Positions 39,136-52,821 of a stretch of DNA of 64,000 bases are shown piece by piece. The stretch's first letter is position 1; every line of letters starts with the position of its first letter. Made by a program: the position numbers and the translations under genes. This DNA comes from Megascapheus bottae (lineage: Eukaryota; Chordata; Mammalia; Rodentia; Geomyidae), in NCBI GenBank assembly GCA_024803745.1, contig JANJXV010000153.1, forward strand, positions 1,240,001-1,304,000. Direction: 5' to 3'. The notes under the pieces are model-generated. The model saw only the letters and a list, made by a program, of their open reading frames with translations. It searched no databases and was not told the origin of the DNA.

Positions 39136-39822
39136 TTGAAAATGGGAGCAAGGTTACTACTAAATACGATTATAGTTTTTCAGATATAACCAACCTAGAC
39201 CTCTGTAGTTGGCAGACACTAGATGTTCACAAGTTTTGATTGGTATTATCACTCTTTCTTTTTGTGCACTTACAGACCAGCCTAATACAACCACTGATAA
39301 GCGATTTATACCCAAAACAATAAGCCTCTCAATCCAATCTCTATTGTCTTTAAGTCCCTCTGAGCCTAGAGAATAATTAACCACCTCCATATACAATATT
39401 GCTCAACAGCCATCAAGTGTAGATCCGTGCAGTATAAGGGTTGAAAGACGAGCAGAGGTCCAGAGATAGAAAAAAAGAATGAGAGAGGTCAGGGGAGGTG
39501 CAAGAGGATTAACGTAGGAGTGTAAGAATATTGTAGTAATGAAGAAAAGTTATAGCATAAGGATAACTGACCTAAGTTGGTAAGTAGGTAGCATATTTGA
39601 GTACAAAGTTTGGAAAGTATTAGAATAAAACTTATGTGTTGCTGCACGACTAGCTCTTAGCCCAACCAGTGGCCTCACAGTGGACCATGGGATGGATCTG
39701 TTTTTCTTGTCTACCTTGAGGGAATGGGGTATTTCACAAGATGCAGAAGCGAAGATTTCAGAAGCAAATGCTGTGAGTGAATTAGCTCGTAAAAAGCATT
39801 TTTATTTTCTTTTATCTTTCTG

Positions 39823-40010
39823 CCAGTCTTGGGGCTTGAATTCAGGGCCTGAGCACAGTCCTCGGGTTTTCTCGAGTCTAGCCCGCTGCCACTTGAGCCA
39901 CAGTGCCACATCTAGATTTTCTATCTATGTGGTACTGAGCAATCAAACCCAGATCTTCATGGATGCTAGGCAAGCACTCTACCACTATGCCAAACTCTCA
40001 ACCCTGACAT
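39823..40010 (-). mobile_element. Composite ID-like SINE, spacer 5
   Basis: Same insertion as 2661-2848, with private changes such as 'gagcacagtcc'. Confidence 0.8.
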
Positions 40011-40023
40011 AGTAATTATAAAG

Positions 40024-40024
<1 letters not shown>

Positions 40025-40069
<45 letters not shown>
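40025..40069 (+). repeat. CAT microsatellite, spacer 5 (15 units)
   Basis: Fifteen uninterrupted CAT units, without the CCT of spacers 0 and 1, so it is either an independent expansion or a different ancestor. A minus-strand frame through it encodes poly-Asp, which I treat as chance. Confidence 0.96.
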
Positions 40070-40274
40070 ATCCAAATATCCTTTCTCCTACAAAGAATGA
40101 ACACTTAACTGTGTCTAATGCTTTTTTTTTAATTTCACTAATTCTTCTGTGTTTTTCCCTCTTGCATTTTTTACACATGACAGCAAAGCTAATCATCAGG
40201 AAAAAATTGATTAGGATACAGAAACCTAATAATATCCTAGTAGACTGACGTCAAAAATATGTGCAAGATGCCCT

Positions 40275-40466
40275 GTGTGTTTGACGTAGTGGGAGAGTCC
40301 TTGGCTACCAAGCAGTAAGCCTCAGGTTTGATTCCTCATTACCACATACATAGAAAACGCTGCAAGTGGTGCTGTGGCTCAGTGGGACAGCTAAAGCCTA
40401 AAGAAAGCCCAAGAACAATGTTCACACTCTGAGGTCAAGTCCCAAGACTAGCAAAAACAAAAAAAA
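40275..40466 (+). mobile_element. Composite ID-like SINE, spacer 5, plus strand
   Basis: Same insertion as 3121-3312, with 'gacgtagtggg' for 'gacctagtggg'. Confidence 0.8.
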
Positions 40467-41511
40467 ATCGACAAGGGGCAAAATGCAGGCAGAGAAGGCA
40501 CTGTGAAGCAAATGTTTTGTAAAGGATGAGGGCAATATTGACCCTTAAGTTTGGATCTTACCTAAGAAAGGCTCCTTGAGCCTGAGACCAGACTGGTAGT
40601 TGGGCTTAGTGGAAGACATTGGGATAGGACAAATAAGGTGTGCTGTATACTACATCCACATGTATATTGTGAGACTGGAGGAGAGATTCAGCCTCCAGTA
40701 TGTCTTTGGTGAGGTCTTTTGTGAGCAAGGATCTTTGGTCATTGGGCCCTGAAAGGTGACCCTGCCTCCCTCACAATGGAACAGAATATGGAACCCTGGT
40801 AACCAAGCCACTGTAACTAACAACCAGCTCAAGCCAGCTCACTTGGCCTGTAGCTCAGGAGGAAGAAAGATGTTGCTGTGCTGTTGCCAAAGGTCAGGAA
40901 ACTCGAGTCTCAGGCATGGAAGTTGTGGATGTCTTACTCGAAGATGTACATGCTAGATCATTGCCAAGCCACAAATCCAGTATAACAGAACTTTCTCTAA
41001 GAAGAAGGCCAGGAAAATCCAGGGCAACCAGATGAGGTAAATTTCTAAGAAGAAATGTATTTGACCCCATCATCCTCCCCACACACTACAACTTTCTTTT
41101 TTTTTCATTTTTTTATTGTAATTAGTAAAAGGGTTAGATGATATTTGCCAGATAGAAGGTGCATTAATTCACATACATTGATACCCTTTCACATGTCTTG
41201 GTACCCATTTCCCTCCAACCCCACACGCCCCACCTGTCTTAGTTTTCCCCCCTTCCCTATCAAATTTCAAATATCCAAATACAAATAAATTCAATATATC
41301 AGATAACAAAGTGAGATACTATACCAATATGGGATAACCAAGGGACAGCAAGCGAGATGAGAGACAACATAGTACATTAAGGACAACAATCATTCATTAT
41401 ATGGCTTTTGTGTCAATATCCTGGAGGTCCTTTCAATTAGCTTCACATTATATGGCCTTATATATGGCCTTTTGCTCTATTGACAATCTCTGCTAGTAGA
41501 GCCCAAGGTTT

Positions 41512-44500
41512 CTACTGATTATGATGAATGAGGGAAACCGCTGAGCCTAAGTTCCTTTGAGTCTGGCTTACTTCACTTAATATGATTTGTTCTAAGTCTT
41601 TCCATTTCCTAACAAATGGGGCGATGTCATTCTTTCTGACAGCAGCATAGAATTCCATTGTGTACAAATACCACTACTTGTTCATCCACTCATCAACTGA
41701 GGGACATCTGGGTTGGTTCCATATCTTTGCTATGGTGAATAGTGCTGCAATGAACATTGTTGTGCTAGTGGGTTTAGTATGCCCTTCTTTCTGGATTGTT
41801 GGGTGAATGCCAAGTACTGGAATTGCTGGGTCATAGGGGAGTTGTATGTTTAGCGTTTTGAGGCACTGCCGCACTGCTTTCCATAGTGGTTGAACGAGTT
41901 TGCACTCCCACCAACAGTGTAGTAGTGATCCCTCCTGACCACATCCCCTCCAGCATCTGTTGTCATTCGTTTTCCTGATCCTGGACATTCTAACTGGAGT
42001 TAGGTGGAATCTTAGACTTGTTTTGATTTGCATTTCTTTTATGACCAGAGATGTTGAGCATTTCTTCATGTGTCTATAGGCCATTTCTGTTTCTTCTTCA
42101 GAGAAAACTCTCTTTAATTCTTTGGCCCATTGTGTAATGGGATGGGTGTTACTTTGGAGGTTAGTTTTGGAGTGATTCAATTTTTTGAGTTGTTGATATA
42201 TTTTAGATATGAGGCCTTGTTCCGTTGTTTGGGTGGTGAAGATCTTCTCCCACTCTGTAGGCTTCCTGATTAGTTTACTAGCTATATCCGTTGCCATACA
42301 AAAGCTCTGCAGTTTAATGCAGTCCGACTTATCCAGCCTTTCTCTGATTTGTTGTGATTCTTGGTCCTTATTAAGAAAGTTTCGACCTGTACCAAGGAGG
42401 CCTAGTGTATCTCCTATTCCTTCCTGTAAACTTTTCAGTGTGTCAGATTTTACCTCCATGTCTTTGATCCATTTGGAGTTAATTCTAGTGCAAGGGGACA
42501 AAGAAGGATCCAACTTTAGTTTTCTGCAGGTGTTTAACCAGTTCTGCCAGCACAACTTGTTAAAGAGGCTATCTTTCTTCCATTCTATTTTTTTGGCTCC
42601 CTGGTCAAAGATTAGGTGGCCATAGGTCTGTGGTTTAATATCTGGGTCGGCAGTTCTACTCCATTGGACTTCAGGCCTGTTCTTGTGCCAGTACCAAGCT
42701 GTTTTGAGAATTATAGCTCTGTAATAGAGCCTTAAGTTTGGAATTGAAATTCCTCCAGCGCTGTTCTTTCTGCTAAGAAGTGTTTTTGCTATACGGGGTC
42801 TTTTATTATTCCATATGAAATTTTGAATTGCCTCTTCTATGTCTTTAAAGAATGACATTGGGATGTTGATGGGTATTACATTGAATTTGTAGATAGCCCT
42901 TGTCAAGATTGTCATTTTCACAATGTTGATTCTTCCAATCCAGGAGCACGGGAGGTTTTTCCATTTCCTTAGTTCTGCTTTAATTTCCTTTTTTAGGGTT
43001 TTAAAGTTTTCATCTAAACGGTCCTTTACATTCTTAGTTAAGCTAATTGCTAGGTACTTTATTTTCTTTGAGGCTATTGTGAAAGGATTTTCTTTCCTGA
43101 TTATTGCCTCGTTCCTCTCAGTGTTGGCGTAAAGTAAGGCAGTTGATTTGTGAGGGTTGATTTTATGGCCTGCTACCCTTCCAAAGCTTTGAATCAGCTC
43201 AAGGAGCTTGGGAGTAGAGTCTATAGGATTCTTTAAATACAGAATCATGTCATCTGCAAAGAGGGATAGTTTTATTTCCTCTTTCCCTACTTGGATCCCC
43301 TTTATGCTTGCTTCTTGCCTTATTGCACTGCCTAGGAATTCTAGTACTATGTTAAAAAGGAGTGGAGAGAGTGGGCATCCTTGTCTCGTTCCTGATTTTA
43401 GAGGGAATGGCTTTAGATTTTCACCATTAAGTATAATACTAGCAGTGGGTTTCTCATACACAGCCTTTATTACATTGAGAAATGTTCCATGGATTCCTAG
43501 TTTCTCCACATCTTTTACCATAAAGGGGTTTTGGATCTTGTCAAATGCCTTTTCCGCATCTATTGAGACAATCATGTGATTTTATCCCTGCTCCTGTTGA
43601 TGTGTTGAATTATATTAATTGATTTGTGTATGTTGAACCAGCTCTGCCTCCCTGTAATGAATCCAGTTTGATCATAGTGTACATTTTTTTTGATGAGTTG
43701 TTGTAGACGGTTGGCCAGTATTTTGTTGAGAAGTTTTGCATCGAGGTTCATCAAAGAAATGGGTCTATAGATCTCTTTCTTTGATGAATCTCTGTCTGGT
43801 TTGGGGATGAGGGATATGCTGGCTTCACAGAATCAGTTTAGTAAAGAACCTTCATGTTCAATTTCGTTGAAGAGCTTGAGGAGTATTGGTGTGAGCTCTG
43901 CTTTGAAGACCTTATAGAATTCAGCTGTGAATCCATCTGGCCCTGGGCTCTTTTTAAGTGGAAGTTGTCTAATTTCCATTTCTATTTCAGAGCTTGAAAT
44001 AGGCCTGTTGAGTTGGGATAGCTCTTCTTGGTTCAGTGTGTGTATGTTAATATTGTCTAGGAATTCATCCATTTCTTCTAGATTCTCAAATTTGTTGGCG
44101 TAAAGATTTGAGAAGTATTCCCTCATGATATTCTGGATCTTGGTAATTTCTGTCGTGATATTACCATTTTCATCTGCGATTTTGTTTATTTCGATATGCT
44201 CTCTTCTTTTTTTGGTAAGATTTGCTAAGGGCTTGTCAATTTTGTTAATTCTTTCAAGAACCAACTCCTTGTTTTGTTGATTCTTTCTATAGTTTTTTTA
44301 TTCCAAATCATTTAATTCTGCTTTGATTTTAATAATTGGCTTTCTCCTAATGGGTTTAGGGTTGGTTTGTTGCTCTTTTTCCAGGAGGTTAAGGTGAGAC
44401 ATTAACTAGTTGGTTTGCCATTTTTCCAACTTGCTGTTGTAGGCACTCCGCGGTATAAATTTTCCTCTGAGTACTGCCTTTGTTGTGTCCCTAAGGAGTT

Positions 44501-45353
44501 GATATTTGTGTGCTCCTTATTGTTAAATTTCATAAAGAGTTGGATATCTGTTCTGATCTCTTCGATTACCCATTGTTTATGATTCAACAATGTGTGGTTC
44601 AGTCTCCATGAGTTACAGGGTTTTCTTTGGTGGAGATGTGTGTTCAGCTCCAATTTGATGCCTTTATGGTCTGAGAGTGTGCATGGAATAATTTCAGTGT
44701 TTCTGAATCTGTCCAGGTTTGCTTTATGGCCTAAGATGTGGTCTATTTTGGAAAATGTTCCATGTGCTGCTGAGAAAAACGTATATTGTGGTGTTACTGG
44801 GTGGAATATTCTGCAGATGTCTGTTAGATCTTGTTGGTCTATATAGTTGTTCAGTTCGAAGGTTTCTCTGTTGAGTTGTTGCCTTGTTGATCTGTCCATA
44901 GGTGAGAGTGGTGTGTTAAACTCACCAACAATCACTGTATTTCGATCTATGTATGGTTTCAGTGTAAGTAAAGTTTGCTTGATGAAGTTTGGAACTCCGG
45001 GATTGGGTGTGTAAATATTTAGGATTCTTATGTCTTCCGGGAGGAAAGATCCCTTTAGTAGTATGTAGTAACCTTCTTTGTCTTTTCTTACTAATTTTAG
45101 TTTGAAGTCTATTGTATCTGATATGAGGATGGCAACTCTAGCCTGTTTATGGGGGCAGTTAGCTTGATAGAGTTTATTCCAACCTCTCACTTTCAAAAGA
45201 TGATTGTTTTTGGGTAAGATGTGTCTCTTGAAGTCAGCAGAACGATGGCTCTTGCTTTTTGATCCAACTAGACAACCTATGCCGTTTAATTGGAGAGTTA
45301 AGTCCATTGATATTGAGAGTTAGGATTGAGAGATATTTACTAGTTCCTACCAT
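41512..45353 (-). pseudogene. L1 ORF2 copy 6, broken; longest endonuclease frame
   Basis: RT/C-terminal frame 43575-41674 (633 aa) is cut 54 residues short of the full C-terminus by a TAG at 41674-41676 (Leu to stop). FADD and the Cys/His knuckle are intact. The endonuclease body 45307-44402 runs 17 residues longer (301 aa) because the common TAG reads TAC here. QETH is retained. The codon-40 stop, GEFNT and linker lesions remain. Confidence 0.94.
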
Positions 45354-45401
45354 TTTTAAAAGCTTTTAGTAGGGCCTGTGTCTTGACAGTTCTTGTGGTC
45401 C

Positions 45402-46582
45402 TTAGATGGTATGCTGTTTAGGTGCCATTTCTATCCCTATATTGCATTTATTTTGGTTTTCTATGTATAGAGCATCTTTGAGAATTCTCTGTTGTGTTGG
45501 TTTTGTTTCGACACATTGTTGCAGCTTTTCCCTGGAATGGAATGTTTTTATTTTTCCCTCAGTTATTAATGAGAGCTTAGCTGGCTACAGTATTCTTGGT
45601 TGGTAGTTATTTGATATAAGGGCATGACATATATGCTTCCAGTCACTTCGTGCTTGCATGGTCTCTGCTGAGAAATCTGGGGTTATTCTGATTGGTTTGC
45701 CTTTGTAGGTTACTGATCCCTTTTCCCTGGCTGCCTTTAGGATCTTTCCTTTCGTTTCTATTGATCCAGTTCGGATCACAATGTGGCGGTGGGATGTTCT
45801 TTTCTGGTCAGGTCTGTTTGGGGTTCTAAAAGCTTCTCGTATCTGGATGGGCCTGCCCTTCTGGATATTTGGGAAATTCTCTGAGATGATTCCCTGAAGT
45901 ATATTCCCAATACCATTGACCTCTTTCTCCACGCCCTCCTCAGTACCAACTAGCCTTAAATTAGGCTTCCTAATTGTATCTTGGACCTCCTGAAGCGCTC
46001 TCTCATATTTCCTAGATTTGGATTGACTCATTTTCTGTTCTTTATAATACCTAAATTATCTTCAGCCACGGAAATTCTCTCCTCTGCAATGTCTAACCTG
46101 CTATCAAAGCTATCTACTTTAGTTTTTCATCTCCCTTGCTTCTAATTGCTCACTTTTGATGCCTTGCATCCCTTGTTTTAGATCATGTATGGATTTATCT
46201 CCTTGATTTCCTTTTGAGTGGTTAGCTCAGTAGCTTTATTTTCTTTGGACATTTGCTGGAGTTTGGTCACGTTTTTATTTGTGGATTCTTTGGATTCATC
46301 CATCTTTCTTTGAAAAACCTTTATTATGGCCTCCTTTATGGCTTCTTCTTTTTCACTTATCACCTTGTTTTTGCTTTCCTCTTGTTCAGGTATGGCTTCC
46401 TCCATTATCTCTTTCTTTATATTTTCACATTTTTCATTAATGAGGTTTATCAATTGCATTTATGTAGCAATTGGAAGACTCTCCTCTAGGTTTGCCAGTG
46501 ACTGTTCCATTGTCTGTTTACATTGGGTGGGGGATGTTGTTTCTTGATTTGACATTTTTCTTGAGTTTCTTGTTCTGCCCAT
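45402..46582 (-). pseudogene. L1 ORF1 copy 6, the most damaged ORF1
   Basis: The start at 46582 is followed by a private Gln-to-TAA near codon 41 (46463-46465 region). A 4-bp deletion near 46197 and the extra G near 46122 break the coiled coil, leaving only 46459-46178 open. The RRM/CTD half 46031-45585 is intact up to QPRIL. Confidence 0.92.
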
Positions 46583-47268
46583 TTGAAAATGGGAGCAAGA
46601 TTACTACTAAATACGATTATAGTTTTTAGATATAACCAACCTAGACCTCTGTAGCTGGCAGACACTAGATGTTCACAAGTTTTGATTGGTATTATCACTC
46701 TTTCTTTTTGTGCACTTACAGACCAGCCTAATACAACCACTGATAAGCGATTTATACCCAAAACAATAAGCCTCTCAATCCAATCTCTATTGTCTTTAAG
46801 TCCCTCTGAGCCTAGAGAATAATTAACCACCTCCATATACAATATTGCTCAACAGCCATCAAGTGTAGATCCGTGCAGTATAAGGGTTGAAAGACGAGCA
46901 GAGGTCCAGAGATAGAAAAAAAGAATGAGAGAGGTCAGGGGAGGTGCAAGAGGATTAACGTAGGAGTGTAAGAATATTGTAGTAATGCAGAAAAGTTATA
47001 GCATAAGGATAACTGACATAAGTTGGTAAGTAGGTAGCATATTTGAGTACAAAGTTTGGAAAGTATTAGAATAAAACTTATGTGTTGCTGCACGACTAGC
47101 TCTTAGCCCAACCAGTGGCCTCACAGTGGACCATGGGATGGATCTGTTTTTCTTGTCTACGTTGAGGGAAAGGGGTATTTCACAAGATGCAGAAGCGAAG
47201 ATTTCAGAAGCAAATGCTGTGAGTGAATTAGCTCGTAAAAAGCATTTTTATTTTCTTTTATCTTTCTG

Positions 47269-47456
47269 CCAGTCTTGGGGCTTGAATTCAGGGCCTGATC
47301 ACTGTCCTTGGGTTTTCTCAAGTCTAGCCCTCTGCCACTTGAGCCACAGTGCCACATCTAGATTTTCTATCTATGTGGTACTGAGCAATCAAACCCAGAT
47401 CTTCATGGATGCTAGGCAAGCACTCTACCACTATGCCAAACTCTCAACCCTGATAT
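47269..47456 (-). mobile_element. Composite ID-like SINE, spacer 6
   Basis: Same insertion as 2661-2848. The 'ccttgggttttc' variant is shared with spacer 7. Confidence 0.8.
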
Positions 47457-47470
47457 AGTAATTATAAAGT

Positions 47471-47488
47471 CATCATCATCATCATCAT
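47471..47488 (+). repeat. CAT microsatellite, spacer 6 (6 units)
   Basis: Six CAT units. Confidence 0.95.
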
Positions 47489-47693
47489 ATCCAAATATCC
47501 TTTCTCCTACAAAGAATGAACACTTAACTGTGTCTAATGCTTTTTTTTAAATTTCACTAATTCTTCTGTGTTTTTCCCTCTTGCATTTTTTACACATGAC
47601 AGCAAAGTTAATCATCAGGAAAAAATTGATTAGGATACAGAAACCTAATAATATCCTAGTAGATTGATGTCAACAATATGTGCAAGATGCCCT

Positions 47694-47886
47694 GTGTGTT
47701 TGACCTAGTGGGAGAGTCCTTGGCTACCAAGCAGTAAGCCTCAGGTTTGATTCCTCATTACCACATACGTAGAAAACGCTGCAAGTGGTGCTGTGGCTCG
47801 GTGGGACAGCTAAAGCCTAAAGAAAGCCCAAGAACAATGTTCACACTCTGAGGTCAAGTCCCAAGACTAGCAAAAACAAAAAAAAA
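47694..47886 (+). mobile_element. Composite ID-like SINE, spacer 6, plus strand
   Basis: Same insertion as 3121-3312. Confidence 0.8.
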
Positions 47887-48931
47887 TTCGACAAGGGGCA
47901 AAATGCAGGCAGAGAAGGCACTGTGAAGCAAATGTTTTGTAAAGGATGAGGGCAATATTGACCCTTAAGTTTGGATCTTACCTAAGAAAGGCTCCTTGAG
48001 CCTGAGACCAGACTGGTAGTTGGGCCTAGTGGAAGACATTGGGATTGGACAAATAAGGTGTGCTGTATACTACATCCACATGTATATTGTGAGACTGGAG
48101 GAGAGATTCAGCCTCCAGTATGTCTTTGGTGAGGTCTTTTGTGAGCAAGGATCTTTGGTCATTGGGCCCTGAAAGGTGACCCTGCCTCCCTCACAATGGA
48201 ACAGAATATGGAACCCTGGTAACCAAGCCACTGTAACTAACAACCAGCTCAAGCCAGCTCACTTGGCCTGTGGCTCAGGAGGAAGAATGATGTTGCTGTG
48301 CTGTTGCCAAAGGTCAGGAAACTCGAGTCTCAGGCATGGAAGTTGTGGATGTCTTACTCGAAGATGTACATGCTACATCATTGCCAAGCCACAAATCCAG
48401 TATAACAGAACTTTCTCTAAGAAGAAGGCCAGGAAAATCCAGGGCAACCAGATGAGGTAAATTTCTAAGAAGAAATGTATTTGACCCCATCATCCTCCCC
48501 ACACACTACAACTTTCTTTTTTTTTTCATTTTTTATTGTAATTAGTAAAAGGGTTAGATGATATTTGCCAGATAGAAGGTGCATTTATTCACATACATTG
48601 ATAACCTTTCACATGTCTTGGTACCCATTTCCCTCCAACCCCACACCCCCCACCCGTCTTGGTATTCCCCCCTTCCCTATCAAATTTCAAATATCCAAAT
48701 ACAAATAAATTCAATATATCAGATAACAAAGTGAGATACTATACCAATATGGGATAACCAAGGGACAGCAAGCGAGATGAGAGACAACATAGTACATTAA
48801 AGACAACAATCATTCATTATATGGCTTTTGTGTCAATATCCTGGAGGTCCTTTCAATTAGCTTCACATTATATGGCCTTATATATGGCCTTTTGCTCTAT
48901 TGACAATCTCTGCTAGTAGAGCCCAAGATTT

Positions 48932-51900
48932 CTACTGATTATGACGAATGAGGGAAACCACTGAGCCTAAGTTCCTTTGAGCCTGGCTTACTTCACTTAA
49001 TATGATTTGTTCTAAGTCTTTCCATTTCCTAACAAATGGGGCGATGTCATTCTTTCTGACAGCAGCATAGAATTAAATTGTGTACAAATACCACAACTTG
49101 TTGATCCACTCATCAACTGAGGGACATCTGGGTTGGTTCCATATCTTTGCTATGGTGAATAGTGCTGCAATGAACATTGTTGTGCTAGTGGGTTTAGTAT
49201 GCCCTTCTTTCTGGATTGTTGGGTGAATGCCAAGTACTGGAATTGCTGGGTCATAGGGGAGTTGTATGTTTAGCGTTTTGAGGCACTGCCGCACTGCTTT
49301 CCATAGTGGTTGAACGAGTTTGCACTCCCACCAACAGTGTAGTAGTGATCCCTCCTGACCACATCCCCTCCAGCATCTGTTGTCATTCGTTTTCCTGATC
49401 CTGGCCATTCTAACTGGAGTTAGGTGGAATCTTAGACTTGTTTTGATTTGCATTTCTTTTATGACCAGAGATGTTGAGCATTTCTTCATGTGTCTATAGG
49501 CCATTTTTGTTTCTTCTTCAGAGAAGACTCTCTTTAAGTCTTTGGCCCATTTTGTAATGGGATGGGTGTTACCCTGGGGGTTAGTTTTGGAGTGATTCAA
49601 TTTTTTGAGTTGTTGATATATTTTAGATATGAGGCCTTGTTCCGTTGTTTGGGTGGTGAAGATCTTCTCCCACTCTGTAGGCTTCCTGATTAGTTTACTA
49701 GCTATATCCGTTGCCATACAAAAGCTCTGCAGTTTAATGCAGTCCGACTTATCCAGCCTTTCTCTGATTTGTTGTGATTCTTGGTCCTTATTAAGAAAGT
49801 TTCGACCTGTACCAAGGAGGCCTAGTGTATCTCCTATTCCTTCCTGTAAACTTTTCAGCGTGTCAGCTTTTACCTCCACGTCTTTGATCCATTTGGAGTT
49901 AATTCTAGTGCAAGGGGACAAAGAAGGTTCCAACTTTAGTTTTCTGCAGGTGTTTAACCAGTTCTGCCAGCACAACGTGTTGAAGAGGCTATCTTTCTTC
50001 CATTCTATTTTTTTGGCTCCCTGGTCAAAGATTAGGTGGCCATAGGTCTGTGGTTCAATATCTGGGTCCGCAGTTCTACTCCATTGGACTTCAGGCCTGT
50101 TCTTGTGCCAGTACCAAGTTGTTTTGAGAATTATAGCTCTGTATTAGAGCCTTAAGTTTGGAATTGAAATTCCTCCAGCGCTGTTCTTTCTGCTAAGAAG
50201 TGTTTTTGCTATACGGGGTCTTTTATTATTCCATATGAAATTTTGAATTGCCTCTTCTATGTCTTTTAAGAATGACATTGGGATGTTGATGGGTATTACA
50301 TTGAATTTGTAGATAGCCCTTGTCAAGATTGTCATTTTCACAATGTTGATTCTTCCAATCCAGGAGCACGGGAGGTTTTTCCATTTCCTTAGTTCTGCTT
50401 TAATTTCCTTTTTTAGTGTTTTAAAGTTTTCATCTAAACGGTCCTTTACATTCTTAGTTAAGCTAATTGCTAGGTACTTTATTTTCTTTGAGGCTATTGT
50501 GAAAGGATTTTCTTTCCTGATTATTGCCTCGTTCCTCTCAGTGTTGGCGTAAAGTAAGGCAGTTGATTTGTGAGGGTTGATTTTATGGCCTGCTACCCTT
50601 CCAAAGCTTTGAATCAGCTCAAGGAGCTTGGGAGTAGAGTCTATAGGATTCTTTAAATACAGAATCATGTCATCTGCAAAGAGGGATAGTTTTATTTCCT
50701 CTTTCCCTACTTGGATCCCCTTTATGCTTGCTTCTTGCCTTATTGCACTGCCTAGGAATTCTAGTACTATGTTAAAAAGGAGTGGAGAGAGTGGGCATCC
50801 TTGTCTCGTTCCTGATTTTAGAGGGAATGGCTTTAGATTTTCACCATTAAGTATAATACTAGCAGTGGGTTTCTCATACACAGCCTTTATTACATTGAGA
50901 AATGTTCCATGGATTCCTAGTTTCTCCACATCTTTTAACATAAAGGGGTTTTGGATCTTGTCAAATGCCTTTTCCGCATCTATTGAGACAATCATGTGAT
51001 TTTATCCCTGCTCCTGTTGATGTGTTGAATTATATTAATTGATTTGTGTATGTTGAACCAGCTCTGCCTCCCTGTAATGAATCCAGTTTGATCATAGTGT
51101 ACATTTTTTTTGATGAGTTGTTGTAGACGGTTGGCCAGTATTTTGTTGAGAAGTTTTGCATCGAGGTTCATCAAAGAAATGGGTCTATAGATCTCTTTCT
51201 TTGATGAATCTCTGTCTGGTTTGGGGATGAGGGATATGCTGGCTTCACAGAATCAGTTTAGTAAAGAACCTTCATGTTCAATTTCGTTGAAGAGCTTGAG
51301 GAGTATTGGTGTGAGCTCTGCTTTGAAGACCTTATAGAATTCAGCTGTGAATCCATCTGGCCCTGGGCTCTTTTTAAGTGGAAGTTGTCTAATTTCCATT
51401 TCTATTTCAGAGCTTGAAATAGGCCTGTTGAGTTGGGATAGCTCTTCTTGGTTCAGTGTGTGTATGTTAATATTGTCTAGGAATTCATCCATTTCTTCTA
51501 GATTCTCAAATTTGTTGGCGTAAAGATTTGAGAAGTATTCCCTCATGATATTCTGGATCTTGGTAATTTCTGTCGTGATATTACCATTTTCATCTGCGAT
51601 TTTGTTTATTTCGATATGCTCTCTTCTTTTTTTGGTAAGATTTGCTAAGGGCTTGTCAATTTTGTTAATTCTTTCAAGAACCAACTCCTTGTTTTGTTGA
51701 TTCTTTCTATAGTTTTTTTATTCCAAATCATTTAATTCTGCTTTGATTTTAATGATTGGCTTTCTCCTAATGGGTTTAGGGTTGGTTTGTTGCTCTTTTT
51801 CCAGGAGGTTAAGGTGAGACATTAACTAGTTGGTTTGCCATTTTTCCAACTTGCTGTTGTAGGCACTCCGCGCTATAAATTTTCCTCTGAGTACTGCCTT

Positions 51901-52773
51901 TGTTGTGTCCCTAAGGAGTTGATATTTGTGTGATCCTTATTGTTAAATTTCATAAAGAGTTGGATATCTGTTCTGATCTCTTCGATTACCCATTGTTTAT
52001 GATTCAACAATGTGTGGTTCAGTCTCCATGAGTTACAGGGTTTTCTTTGGTGGAGATGTGTGTTCAGCTCCAATTTGATGCCTTTATGGTCTGAGAGTGT
52101 GCATGGAATAATTTCAGTGTTTCTGAATCTGTCCAGGTTTGCTTTATGGCCTAAGATGTGGTCTATTTTGGAAAATGTTCCATGTGCTGCTGAGAAAAAC
52201 GTATATTGTGGTGTTACTGGGTGGAATATTCTGCAGATGTCTGTTAGATCTAGTTGGTCTATATAGTTGTTCAGTTCAAAGGTTTCTCTGTTGAGTTGTT
52301 GCCTTGTTGATCTGTCCATAGGTGAGAGTGGTGTGTTAAACTCACCAACAATCACTGTATTTCGATCTATGTATGGTTTCAGTGTAAGTAAAGTTTGCTT
52401 GATGAAGTTTGGAACTCCGGGATTGGGTGTGTAAATATTTAGGATTGTTATGTCTTCCGGGAGGAAAGATCCCTTTAGTAGTATGTAGTAACCTTCTTTG
52501 TCTTTTCTTACTAATTTTAGTTTGAAGTCTATTGTATCTGATATGAGGATGGCAACTCTAGCCTGTTTATGGGGGCAGTTAGCTTGATAGAGTTTATTCC
52601 AACCTCTCACTTTCAAAAGATGATTGTTTTTGGGTAAGATGTGTCTCTTGAAGTCAGCAGAACGATGGCTCTTGCTTTTTGATCCAACTAGACAACCTAT
52701 GCCGTTTAATTGGAGAGTTAAGTCCATTGATATTGAGAGTTAGGATTGAGAGATATTTACTAGTTCCTACCAT
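48932..52773 (-). pseudogene. L1 ORF2 copy 7, broken
   Basis: The RT frame 50995-50144 (283 aa, FADD present) ends at a private TAA (Tyr position, 50144-50146). The C-terminal piece 49975-49073 (300 aa) ends at a TAA replacing the Met-Glu of the TMEFYAAV motif. The endonuclease body is 52727-51873 with QETH and GEFNT. Founder lesions as elsewhere. Confidence 0.93.
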
Positions 52774-52821
52774 TTTTAAAAGCTTTTAGTAGGGCCTGTG
52801 TCTTGACAGTTCTTTTGGTCC

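Larger units (their letters stand above)
39136..41092. other. Array spacer 5
   Basis: SINE 39823-40010 (-), CAT 40025-40069, SINE 40275-40466 (+), unclassified block 40467-41092. The long CAT tract sets it apart from its neighbours. Confidence 0.85.
41093..46582 (-). mobile_element. L1 copy 6, near full length
   Basis: A-rich tail complement begins at 41093. ORF2 41512-45353, ORF1 45402-46582. Shares with copy 7 several ORF2 C-terminal variants (PVLGIHPTIQKEGHTK). Confidence 0.96.
46583..48512. other. Array spacer 6
   Basis: SINE 47269-47456 (-), CAT 47471-47488, SINE 47694-47886 (+), unclassified block 47887-48512. One base is missing near 46627 relative to the other units, shared with spacer 7. 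Confidence 0.85.

Noticed and set aside
39966..40196. Minus-strand frame with a poly-Asp run
   Set aside because: The Asp run is the translated CAT microsatellite; flanking codons are spacer and SINE sequence and the frame is not kept in other units.
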